NCBI RefSeq assembly: GCF_005233875.1
Contig: NZ_SZPZ01000003.1
Location: forward strand, 186,001-250,000
Reading direction: 5' to 3'
Length of the DNA: 64,000 nucleotides
Origin: Kribbella jiaozuonensis
Lineage (GTDB): Bacteria; Actinomycetota; Actinomycetes; Propionibacteriales; Kribbellaceae
The notes beneath the pieces are model-generated. The model saw only the letters and a list, made by a program, of their open reading frames with translations. It searched no databases and had not been told where the DNA came from. Shown in pieces: positions 15,542 to 23,359 of this stretch. Each line of letters starts with the position of its first letter. Positions within the stretch are counted from its first letter, which is position 1. The position numbers and the translations under genes were made by a program.

Positions 15542-16870
15542 TCAGTTGTCCAGCGCCCGGGGCTTGAGACTACCTAGCGCTACCGCTGCAACCATGGAGA
15601 CGACAATCGACGTGTACGTCGCACCCAGCCACGTCGGCACCGGATGGTTGTTGAAGAGCGTCTGCTGTATGTCGGTCCAGAACGGCGACCAGCCGGCCAC
15701 GGTGCCCGGGTTCACCAACTGGTACGCGACGAATCCGATCAGCCACGCGAGCGTCGGCTGCCACCGGAACTTCGCCGTACCCGAAACGTCCCACTTCATC
15801 TTGCTGACCACGAAGAAGTCCGCGATCGCGACCGCGAACAACGGGATGAAGACCGAGCCGATCAGGTACAGGAACTGCGTGTAGTTGCCTAGGTCAACCA
15901 ACAGCGCGAGCCCGGTGGCGAGTACGCCGATCGCGACCGAGATCCACCGGCGGTCGATGTGGCCGATCAGGTTGTGCGCGGCCATCGTGGTCGAGTAGAC
16001 GTTCGCATACGCCTCGTCGACCTCGTCCACCAGCAGTACGAACAACGCGATCGCACCGGCCGGCAGTGTGACCAGTGCGGTGATCACGTCGTCGCTGTTG
16101 GTCTGCAATGTCGCCACCGCGACGACGCCGAGGGCGTAGTACCCGATCGCTGCCAGGCCGTAGCCGAGTGCAGAACCACCGAACGCGGCCTTGTTCGTGC
16201 GCGAGTGCCGCGTGTAGTCGGCGGCGAGCGGGGCGAACGACACGACACCCGCGGCGGCGAGGTCGACGGCCGGCCAGAAGCCGAACACGCTGTCCTGCGG
16301 CAGAGCGTGCACCGGCTTGCTGAGCACCTGCACGAACAGATAGACCGATGCGATCAGCACCAGCCACACCATGAACTTCCGCAGGATCCGCACACTGCCC
16401 AGCGGCCGGACCGCCATCGTCGTCGCGATGATCCCGGCCAGTACGACGAACAGCCAGCGCCAGCGTTCACTCGTCACCGCGACCGCGGCCTGCGAGATCA
16501 CGATGATCTCCATCGTCGCCCAGCCGACGTTCTGCGCGATGTTCAGCACAGTCGGCGCGATCGAGCCGCGACGGCCGAACAGCCCACGCAGACTTGCCAT
16601 CGCCGGCGCACCGGTGTGCGAGCCGAACACAGCCGCACCGCCCAGCACGAGCGCCCCCATCCCGCAGCCGACGACGACGGCGAGCAGCCCTTGCCACAGC
16701 GAGCCCGTGTACGCCGCCACGAGCGCACCGGTCACCGGGCCGAACAGCGAGATGCCGAAGTTGCCCCACAGCGTGAACTGGTCGAAGAAGCCGAGCGTCC
16801 GCGGCGCATCGGTGGTGAGAACGAGCGGCGCCTCGGTGCTGCCGGCAGGACGAACAGCGGTATCGGTCAT
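15542..16870 (-). CDS. cytX: NCS1 permease, probable hydroxymethylpyrimidine transporter
   Basis: A 442-residue NCS1-family permease with about twelve hydrophobic segments. N-terminal FFDQFTLWGNFGISLFGPVTG and GSHTGAPAMASLRGLFG match cytosine/HMP permeases. A complete TPP riboswitch directly upstream shows that it is controlled by thiamine, so the most likely cargo is the thiamine precursor hydroxymethylpyrimidine, as for CytX, rather than cytosine. The ATG at 16870 is preferred to an upstream TTG because GGGG lies six bases before it, just outside the aptamer. Confidence 0.85.
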   Translation of the reverse strand: MTDTAVRPAGSTEAPLVLTTDAPRTLGFFDQFTLWGNFGISLFGPVTGALVAAYTGSLWQGLLAVVVGCGMGALVLGGAAVFGSHTGAPAMASLRGLFGRRGSIAPTVLNIAQNVGWATMEIIVISQAAVAVTSERWRWLFVVLAGIIATTMAVRPLGSVRILRKFMVWLVLIASVYLFVQVLSKPVHALPQDSVFGFWPAVDLAAAGVVSFAPLAADYTRHSRTNKAAFGGSALGYGLAAIGYYALGVVAVATLQTNSDDVITALVTLPAGAIALFVLLVDEVDEAYANVYSTTMAAHNLIGHIDRRWISVAIGVLATGLALLVDLGNYTQFLYLIGSVFIPLFAVAIADFFVVSKMKWDVSGTAKFRWQPTLAWLIGFVAYQLVNPGTVAGWSPFWTDIQQTLFNNHPVPTWLGATYTSIVVSMVAAVALGSLKPRALDN

Positions 16871-16882
16871 GAGTGACCCCAA

Positions 16883-16976
16883 TCCCTACGCCGGCATTAC
16901 CCGGTCAGGTTCAGGCGGTCGGCGACCCAAGCTGTCGCCCTCTCAGCCCGCGCGTGTTCGGTGCGAGCTCCCGCAT
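16883..16976 (-). promoter_or_regulatory. TPP riboswitch (THI element)
   Basis: On the minus strand the region reads, in order, GCGGGAGCTCG, the diagnostic CTGAGAG, a variable GGCGAC/GTCGCC stem, and CTGAACCTGACCGGG with TAATGCCGGCGTAGGGA at the end. These are the conserved cores of the thiamine pyrophosphate aptamer. It ends about 12 bases before the permease ATG, next to the ribosome site, so it most likely blocks translation when TPP is bound. Confidence 0.95.
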
Positions 16977-17002
16977 AGGTTTGTGCTGCTGAGTCTAACT
17001 CG

Positions 17003-17665
17003 TCAGCTAGTTTCGGGGTGGGCGGCCGCTCGTTCTATGAGAGCGGCGAGTTCCGGGCCGTTGGTGACGACCGGCATGTGCGCGCCGGTGTCGAAAGTCC
17101 GGGCCTCACCGTGGCTGAGCTCGGCGAGGCGCTGGACCCACTCCGCTGTCGAGAGCAGGTCGTGCTTGCCGCGGACGATGAACACCGGCGCCTTGACCTG
17201 CGAGATCACTTCGGCCAGGTCGTGATGCCGGGAAGCCTCGACGGCGCGGGCGATCGTCGGCAGCGTGGTCCGCGCGTACTGCGGAGTGACGGTCCGGATC
17301 AGCTTGGGCGAATCCGGTACGGCGGATCCGAGCCAGCGCACGGTCCGGTCGACCCAGCTCGTCATACGGCCGTCGCCTGCCGGTGCGACGAGTACGACGG
17401 CGTGTGCGAGGTCGGCGAACCGGACTGCTGTTTCGACGACGATCTGGCAGCTGGCCGAGTGGCCGACGATGACGGACCGCTCGCGGATCTTCTCGGCGAG
17501 GGCGACTGCCAGTGCGCGCGGGTGCAGGTCCTCGCGGGCGCCGGCGGGTTCGCCGTACCCGGGGAGAGTGACCACGTGGTACGGCGTGATGAGGTGTTCC
17601 ACGGTCTGGGTGTACGACTCGGGGCCGAGGCCCAGGCCGGGCACCAGGACGACAGGTGCGCTCAC
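17003..17665 (-). CDS. Alpha/beta hydrolase
   Basis: A 220-residue alpha/beta hydrolase. The oxyanion turn PVVLVPGLGLGP is at the N-terminus, the nucleophile elbow is VGHSAS around residue 80, the acid is in RGKHDLL and the catalytic His in TGAHMPVV near the C-terminus. No signal peptide. The GTG start overlaps the stop of the membrane-protein gene (GTGA), so both form an operon. Substrate unknown. Confidence 0.85.
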   Translation of the reverse strand: MSAPVVLVPGLGLGPESYTQTVEHLITPYHVVTLPGYGEPAGAREDLHPRALAVALAEKIRERSVIVGHSASCQIVVETAVRFADLAHAVVLVAPAGDGRMTSWVDRTVRWLGSAVPDSPKLIRTVTPQYARTTLPTIARAVEASRHHDLAEVISQVKAPVFIVRGKHDLLSTAEWVQRLAELSHGEARTFDTGAHMPVVTNGPELAALIERAAAHPETS

Positions 17666-18504
17666 TCCCAGGGGGCCTTGACCGGTGGACCCTTGACGAC
17701 CGGGTTCGGTACGTCGGGCTTCAGTTCGCGGTACCCGAGGAACAGGCCGGCCGCGAGGACCAGCAGACCGGCGCCACCCCAGCCGTACGCCGTCGGCAGC
17801 CGGTCGACCGAGCCGTCGATGGAGCCGAGACCTGTGGACAGGACCATGATCAGCCAGACCAGGATCGGTACGGCGGAGATCGCGACCAGGCCGAGCCCGA
17901 TCAGCTCGGCCGGCTCGGGTTGGCGACCGGCCTTGCGACGCGCGAGCACGTCGCGGATCCACATGAACAGCGCGCCCGCGCCGACGACCACGAGCAGCAG
18001 CTGGCCGATCGCGTCGATCACGTCGGTGCGGAGCGGGTGGTTGAGCGGTGAGCCCGGTGCCTGCGAGATGTCGCGGAGCGAGACTCGCTGGACGGAGATG
18101 ACGAGCAGGCCGTAGAAGCCGGCGATCACCGTGGCCAGGCCGACGACCCGGGCAGCACGTGGGTCGCGCGGGGCGACCGGTTGATCCCGGCCGTACGCCG
18201 GGAGGTCGTGTGGCTCGGGAGCCGACGGAGCGCCGTACGGCATGCCGGGGCGGTAGCTGGGCGGCTGGGCGTGCTGCGGACCGGGCTGCGGGTGCGGCGG
18301 GACCCCGTACTGACCTGGTGGGGTGCCGTAGGGCTGGGGCGGCGCGTACGGGCCTTCGGCCGGCGGGGTGCCGCGGCCGGTGCCGTACGTGCCACCGCCG
18401 TACGGCGTGGGCGGGGCGTAGTGGTGGTCCGGTTGCTGTTGCGGCTCCTGCTGCTGCTCGGGCTGCTCGCCCCGGCCGTACGTCGGGAAGTCCTGTGACG
18501 ACAT
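17662..18504 (-). CDS. Membrane protein with Pro/Gly/Tyr-rich N-terminus
   Basis: A 280-residue protein. The first 115 residues are disordered and rich in Pro, Gly, Tyr and Gln with repeated PYG-like units (for example PTPYGGG, PQPYGTPPG, YGVPPHP). Four hydrophobic segments follow, with a short C-terminal tail ending KGPPVKAPWE. Such proteins are common and uncharacterised in actinobacteria. No catalytic motif is visible. It is translationally coupled to the downstream alpha/beta hydrolase. Confidence 0.7.
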   Translation of the reverse strand: MSSQDFPTYGRGEQPEQQQEPQQQPDHHYAPPTPYGGGTYGTGRGTPPAEGPYAPPQPYGTPPGQYGVPPHPQPGPQHAQPPSYRPGMPYGAPSAPEPHDLPAYGRDQPVAPRDPRAARVVGLATVIAGFYGLLVISVQRVSLRDISQAPGSPLNHPLRTDVIDAIGQLLLVVVGAGALFMWIRDVLARRKAGRQPEPAELIGLGLVAISAVPILVWLIMVLSTGLGSIDGSVDRLPTAYGWGGAGLLVLAAGLFLGYRELKPDVPNPVVKGPPVKAPWE

Positions 18505-18536
18505 TCGCTCTGCTCCCTCCCGTCGTACCTAGTTTC

Positions 18537-19385
18537 TCAGGTTGCCTTGATGGTCGGCCAGGCGTTGGGCAGACAGCCGGCCAGGCCCTTGGTCTGCTGC
18601 ATCATCACCGGCGCGGGGGTCTTCGGCTTGGTGCAGGTCGAGTGCCCGTGCCCGAGCGCGTGACCGACCTCATGATTGACCAGATAGCTGCGGTAGAGGT
18701 CGACGTTCCCGTTGTACGCCGGGATCCCGTACATCCACCGCTTCGCGTTGAGTACCACCCGGTCCTCGACCCGGCAGGACACCTCACCACCGGTGTCGAG
18801 CGGCAGACACAGCTTGTCGGTCAGCGTCGGCGTCGCGAGGATGATCCGGAGGTCGGCGTCCACCTTGTCGGTCCGCTCGAAGCTCACCGGATGCAGCGCC
18901 TGCCAGCCGCGCGGATCCGTCAGCGTCTTGTGGATAGCCGCGGCGACGGCGGCTCCGTTGATCGACAGCCCCTGCTCGATCTCCACGCGGTACGTGAGCT
19001 TGTCGCGCACCCCACTCGCCTTGTTGAACCCAGGCACGACCGCAAGCTTCCCGGTCGACACCAGCACGTTCGGCTTCGCGTTCTTCGGCTTCCGCGTCAG
19101 AGTCGGTGCCGGCCGCAACGGAGTGGTGAACTTCTGCGTCGGCGTAGCCACCGGCTTGGGCGTCACGCTAGGCGTCTCCACCACCGGCGCCACACTCACC
19201 GGTTCCTCAGCCCCGGCAACCGCCTCAGCCGCGAGGCTGGCCCGATGCGCCACATCCGGATGCGCAACCACCACAGTCCCCAGCACCGCAAGCGCGGTGA
19301 CGGTCAACCACTGCCCCTTGTAAGACTTCCGCCGACTATGCCGCCCACGCGCGCCTGCACGCTGGCCGCTCCGCCGGGTGGTCAT
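18537..19385 (-). CDS. DUF3152 secreted metzincin-like protein
   Basis: A 282-residue protein with a basic start, one hydrophobic segment at about 26-42 and a Pro/Thr-rich linker, so probably exported or membrane-anchored. The C-terminal domain holds HEVGHALGHGH, a full HExxHxxGxxH zinc motif of metzincin peptidases, followed by a Met-turn-like APVMMQQ. Four Cys in the domain could form disulfides. It matches the actinobacterial DUF3152 family, in which peptidase activity is suspected but, as far as I know, not shown. Monocistronic. Confidence 0.8.
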   Translation of the reverse strand: MTTRRSGQRAGARGRHSRRKSYKGQWLTVTALAVLGTVVVAHPDVAHRASLAAEAVAGAEEPVSVAPVVETPSVTPKPVATPTQKFTTPLRPAPTLTRKPKNAKPNVLVSTGKLAVVPGFNKASGVRDKLTYRVEIEQGLSINGAAVAAAIHKTLTDPRGWQALHPVSFERTDKVDADLRIILATPTLTDKLCLPLDTGGEVSCRVEDRVVLNAKRWMYGIPAYNGNVDLYRSYLVNHEVGHALGHGHSTCTKPKTPAPVMMQQTKGLAGCLPNAWPTIKAT

Positions 19386-19464
19386 GACACTCGACCCTAC
19401 CGACTCCCCACCACGCCACGAAAGAGCAGTTTCGTTAAGTTGCCCACCATCACCTCCCGACGTG

Positions 19465-20658
19465 TCAGGCGGTTCTTGTGCGGAGGAACTTTCCGAAGTG
19501 GGGGACGGTGAAGGCGACCGTGCCGCGTTCGGCGGAGAAGACGAGGCCTTTTTTGATGAGGCCGTCTCGGGCTGGGGAGAGGGACTGCGGTTTGCGGTTG
19601 AGGGTGCTGGCTACCTCGGCGGTGGGGACGGAGCCGTCGTCGACGCCGATGCCCAGCTCGGCCATGGCTCGCATGTACTCGCGCTCGGCAGGAGTAGCCC
19701 GTTCGTAGCGGGAGCCGAAGAAGCCGACCGTCAGCTCAGCGGAAGCCTCGGGAGCCGCGACGGCGACGTCCTTGATGGTGATGGGAGACGTGGGCGCGTG
19801 GTCCCAGGTCGAGTGCGCGAACGCCTGCACGAAGTACGGATAGCCATCCGTCTGCGCATACAGCTCGTCCAGCGCCTCCTCGTCGTACTGCACACCTTCG
19901 CTCTCCGCCGGCACCATCAGCGCGCGGTCGCACGCATCACGCGCCAGCCGGTCGACACGGACGTAGCGGAACAGCCGCTCGGAGTACGACTTGCTGGCCG
20001 ACAGCACAGCCGGCAGATGCGGCAGCCCGGCACCCACAACCACCAACGGCGCACTCTGCTGCGAGATCTCATGACAAGCCGCGCACAGCGCAGACAGGTC
20101 GTCCGGACTGATGTCCTGCATCTCATCGATGAACAGCCCGACCCCAACAGACAGGTCACCAGCCAGATCAGCAGCGTCGGTGAACAGCTCGATCAGGTCC
20201 ATCTCCAGATCACCGGAGTCGGCCCGCCCCTTCGCAGCCGCCACGTCCACCGGCGGATGCCACCGGATCCCCTTCCGGTCCTCCGCCCCGGTCCGCAACG
20301 CAAAAGCCTTGAGTACGGCGCTGAACTGGTCGACCCGCTCATCGTCGCGGTGCCGGTGCCCCAGCTCCCGCATCGCCGTGTGCAGCGCCTGCGCGATCGG
20401 CAGCCGGATGCTCTGCTCCGGCCGCGCCTCGATCTTCCCCGTACCCCAGGCACGCTTGATCGCCTGCGAGCGCAACGTGTTGAGCAGCACCGTCTTGCCA
20501 ACACCCCGGAGTCCGCTGAGCACCAGGCTCCGCTCCGGCCTGCCTGCCGCGACCCGCTCGAGGACCACCTCGAACTGCCGCACCTCGATGTCGCGTCCGG
20601 CCAGCTCAGGCGGCCGCTGACCGGCGCCGGGCGCATAGGGATTCCGGATCGGATCCAT
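19465..20658 (-). CDS. AAA/ORC-like ATP-binding protein
   Basis: A 397-residue P-loop ATPase. After NPYAPGAGQRPPELAGRD, typical of a family of actinobacterial AAA proteins, Walker A is SGLRGVGKTVLL (about residue 50) and Walker B is VGLFIDEMQDI (near 175). Sensor-like GAGLPHLP follows, and the C-terminal 80 residues look like a winged helix (EVASTLNRKPQSLSPARDGLIKKGLV). The shape recalls ORC1/Cdc6-like or STAND ATPases that act as scaffolds. Divergent from the alarmone synthetase gene, with palindromes between. Function unknown. Confidence 0.75.
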   Translation of the reverse strand: MDPIRNPYAPGAGQRPPELAGRDIEVRQFEVVLERVAAGRPERSLVLSGLRGVGKTVLLNTLRSQAIKRAWGTGKIEARPEQSIRLPIAQALHTAMRELGHRHRDDERVDQFSAVLKAFALRTGAEDRKGIRWHPPVDVAAAKGRADSGDLEMDLIELFTDAADLAGDLSVGVGLFIDEMQDISPDDLSALCAACHEISQQSAPLVVVGAGLPHLPAVLSASKSYSERLFRYVRVDRLARDACDRALMVPAESEGVQYDEEALDELYAQTDGYPYFVQAFAHSTWDHAPTSPITIKDVAVAAPEASAELTVGFFGSRYERATPAEREYMRAMAELGIGVDDGSVPTAEVASTLNRKPQSLSPARDGLIKKGLVFSAERGTVAFTVPHFGKFLRTRTA

Positions 20659-20694
20659 GCTTTCACTCTATGAGCCCGTCTAGCGTTTTCCGTA

Positions 20695-20763
20695 GATTGA
20701 CCAATCAAGGACCAGAGCGTGTCGCGACCGGTCTCTACAGCTTTCTAGCGAAATGACTAGAAA
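20695..20763. promoter_or_regulatory. Palindromes between ATPase and alarmone synthetase genes
   Basis: TTTCTAG (20742-20748) and CTAGAAA (20757-20763) form a perfect 7-base inverted repeat with an eight-base spacer. A second palindrome, GATTG-AC-CAATC, is at 20695-20706. They lie in the divergent promoter region of two stress-related genes and are operator candidates. Confidence 0.4.
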
Positions 20764-20807
20764 ACGATAGACACCACGAGCGAGCCGAAGAGCACTATCG
20801 TTCCGGC

Positions 20808-21824
20808 ATGCAGCTGGAGTGGGCTCGCCAGGCGGGGACGTTGTACGAGCGGGTGCACCAGCAGTACGTCGGTGGCGCGCGCAAGCTCGAGGCGCTCATC
20901 AACGAGCTGATCGGTGAAGAAGAAGGCATCAACTACCTGACCGCGACCGCCCGCGCCAAGGACCCGGAGTCGTTCCTCGCGAAGGCGGCGAAATCGCATC
21001 CGGACGATCCCGGCCGACCGAAGTACGACGACCCGCTGAACCAGATCACCGACCTGGTGGCCGCGCGGGTGATCACGTTCCTGGTCGAGGCGGTGGACCG
21101 GGTGTGTGAGGTGATCGAGGAAGAGTTCGAGATCGTCGAGCACACCGACATGGGCGCGCACACCCGGGCGCAGGGCGTGTTCGGGTACGCCAGCAAGCAC
21201 TACCTGGTCCGGTTGAACGCGCACCGGCGCGAGCTGCCGGAGTACGCCGTACTGAAGAACCTCGTGATGGAGATCCAGGTCCGTACGGCGGTCCAGCACG
21301 CGTGGGCCGAGTTCGAGCACGACATCCGGTACAAGCTGGACATCCCGCCGGCCCGCAAGCCGGAGTTCGACCGGCGGTTCCTGCTCGCCGCAGCGTTGAT
21401 GGAGCTGGCGGACAACGAGTTCACCGAGATCGACCGGCTGTACCGCGAGCTGGCGGCGACCGCGTCGGACAAGGCCCCGCTGGACCTGACGACCGGCACG
21501 CTCACGACGTACCTGACCCGGCGGTACCCGGACGCGCCGCACGCGAAGACCACTCACTACGCGTGGATCCTCGGAGTCCTGCACCGCCTCGGCGTCACCA
21601 CCGAGGAGCAGCTCACGGACCACCTCAGGGGCATCGACAGCGAAGCAGTCCAGGCCGCCATGACCCACAGGGCCCCGGCCGGCACAGTACGTCGCCTGGA
21701 CGACGACCTGCTCGCAGCCAACGGCCCTGCCTACCTGACGCTGTTCCCCGACGAGGAGCGCCGCCAGAAGATCCTCCGCGGCCGCCTCAAGGCCCTGACC
21801 CGCGCCGGCATCATCCAGTCTTGA
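20808..21824 (+). CDS. RelA/SpoT-domain small alarmone synthetase-like protein
   Basis: A 338-residue protein whose N-terminal 180 residues are a (p)ppGpp synthetase domain: RAKDPESFLAKA (ATP site), ITDLVAARVITF with an Ala where most enzymes have Gly, YASKHYLVRLN, and EIQVRTAVQHAWAEFEHDIRY, the key Gln, Glu and His stretch. There is no HD hydrolase domain and no TGS or ACT domain. The C-terminal 150 residues are an extra domain I cannot name. It would make alarmones from GTP/GDP and ATP under its own regulation. Its 3' end overlaps the MFS gene by 14 bases. Confidence 0.8.
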   Translation: MQLEWARQAGTLYERVHQQYVGGARKLEALINELIGEEEGINYLTATARAKDPESFLAKAAKSHPDDPGRPKYDDPLNQITDLVAARVITFLVEAVDRVCEVIEEEFEIVEHTDMGAHTRAQGVFGYASKHYLVRLNAHRRELPEYAVLKNLVMEIQVRTAVQHAWAEFEHDIRYKLDIPPARKPEFDRRFLLAAALMELADNEFTEIDRLYRELAATASDKAPLDLTTGTLTTYLTRRYPDAPHAKTTHYAWILGVLHRLGVTTEEQLTDHLRGIDSEAVQAAMTHRAPAGTVRRLDDDLLAANGPAYLTLFPDEERRQKILRGRLKALTRAGIIQS

Positions 21825-23220
21825 CGAGAGCGTCCGCCGTACGTCGGGCCCACGCACTGGTTGTGATGAGCCCGAGGATCAGGACCAGCGCGCCGCAGCC
21901 CGCGATGATGTACCAGCAGAGGCGGGCGGCGTCGACGAAGCCGGTCTCGAGCGGGCCGACCAGGCGGGCGGTCAACACGGTGCCGGCGATCGCGACGCCC
22001 AGTGAGGCGCCCACCTGACGGCTGGTCGAGGCGATGGCTGCTGCGACACCGGCCTGGGAGCGGGGCATGCCGGAGACGGCCGCGTTGGTGATGGGCGCGT
22101 TCAGCATGCCGAAGCCGAGTCCGAAGACCAGATAGCCGATCAGCAACTGCGCCGTGGACGTAGTGGTCCCCAGCCGGGACAGGATCAGGCCGGACACCGT
22201 CAGCATGGTCCCGGCGACCACCAGCGGTATGCGCGGACCACGGTGGCCGACCAGCCAGCCCGAGATCGGTGCGAACACCACAGTCATCGCCGCCATCGGC
22301 AGGGTCAGCAATCCGGCGTGCAGTGCGGTGAAACCGCGTGCCGACTGCAGATAGAGCGAGTTGAGGAACAGGAACCCCGACAGCGCCGAGAACCCGCACA
22401 CCGCGATCAGCGTGGCTCCAGAGAACGGCGCACTCCGGAAGAAGCGTGGCTCCAACAGCGGCTGGTCCCGGCGGCGTTCGTAGTACACCAGCGTGACCGC
22501 GGCCGTCACGCACACCGCGAAGCACCCGATGATGAGCGGCGAACCCCACCCCGCCGTACGGCCCTCGATGATCCCGTACGTCAGCCCGCCGAGCAGCAGT
22601 ACGACGAGCACCTGCCCGACCGGATCCATCCGTCGCGGCACGGCGGCCCGCGACTCCGGTACGAAGAACGCCGTCATCAGTACGGCGGCCACCGTCACCG
22701 GCACGTTGATCCAGAAGATGAACCGCCACCCGGCCGCGTCGACCAGCGCACCGCCGACCACCGGCCCGACGGCCATGCTCAGCCCGACCACGCCGCCCCA
22801 GACGCCGATCGCCTGCGCCCGCTCGCGCGGATTGGTGAAAGTGTTCGTGATGATCGACATCGCCACCGGGTTCAGCATCGATCCGCCGACCGCCTGCAGC
22901 ACCCGGAACGCGATCAGCAGGTCGATACTCGACGCGACCCCGCACAGCAACGACCCGATCCCGAACAGCACCAGACCGGCCTGGAACGTACGCCGCCGCC
23001 CGACCCGGTCCGCGGTCGACCCGGACACCATCAGCAGACTCGCCAGCACCAGCGTGTACGCGTCGATGGTCCACTGCAGCTTCGACACCGAGGCCCCGAA
23101 CTCGGACCGGATCGCCGGGAGCGCCAGGTTCACGATCGTCGAGTCGAGCCCGACGATGAACAGGCTGGAACAGCAGATCCCCAGCACCAGCAGCCGCCGC
23201 CCCCGCGTCAGCTCCTCCAC
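21811..23220 (-). CDS. MFS drug exporter, DHA2 (14-TM) type
   Basis: A 469-residue transporter with about 14 hydrophobic segments. LDSTIVNLALPAIRSEFGAS at the N-terminus, DRVGRRRTFQAGLVLFG (motif A) and GPVVGGALVD (motif C) are standard for EmrB/QacA drug:proton antiporters. The GTG start follows AAGGGAG. Cargo unknown. No regulator is directly adjacent. Its 3' end overlaps that of the alarmone synthetase gene. Confidence 0.88.
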   Translation of the reverse strand: MEELTRGRRLLVLGICCSSLFIVGLDSTIVNLALPAIRSEFGASVSKLQWTIDAYTLVLASLLMVSGSTADRVGRRRTFQAGLVLFGIGSLLCGVASSIDLLIAFRVLQAVGGSMLNPVAMSIITNTFTNPRERAQAIGVWGGVVGLSMAVGPVVGGALVDAAGWRFIFWINVPVTVAAVLMTAFFVPESRAAVPRRMDPVGQVLVVLLLGGLTYGIIEGRTAGWGSPLIIGCFAVCVTAAVTLVYYERRRDQPLLEPRFFRSAPFSGATLIAVCGFSALSGFLFLNSLYLQSARGFTALHAGLLTLPMAAMTVVFAPISGWLVGHRGPRIPLVVAGTMLTVSGLILSRLGTTTSTAQLLIGYLVFGLGFGMLNAPITNAAVSGMPRSQAGVAAAIASTSRQVGASLGVAIAGTVLTARLVGPLETGFVDAARLCWYIIAGCGALVLILGLITTSAWARRTADALVKTG

Positions 23221-23359
23221 CCGGCTCCCTTCATCCTTGAAGACTTTACTACCGGGTGGGAAAACGGTTTGACGGACTGTCGGCGGAGCCGCCTAGGCTT
23301 GATCTATTCGCCTGGTCAGGTGCCTCTTTCATCCCTCTATGCCTTGTTTGTGAGACGTC

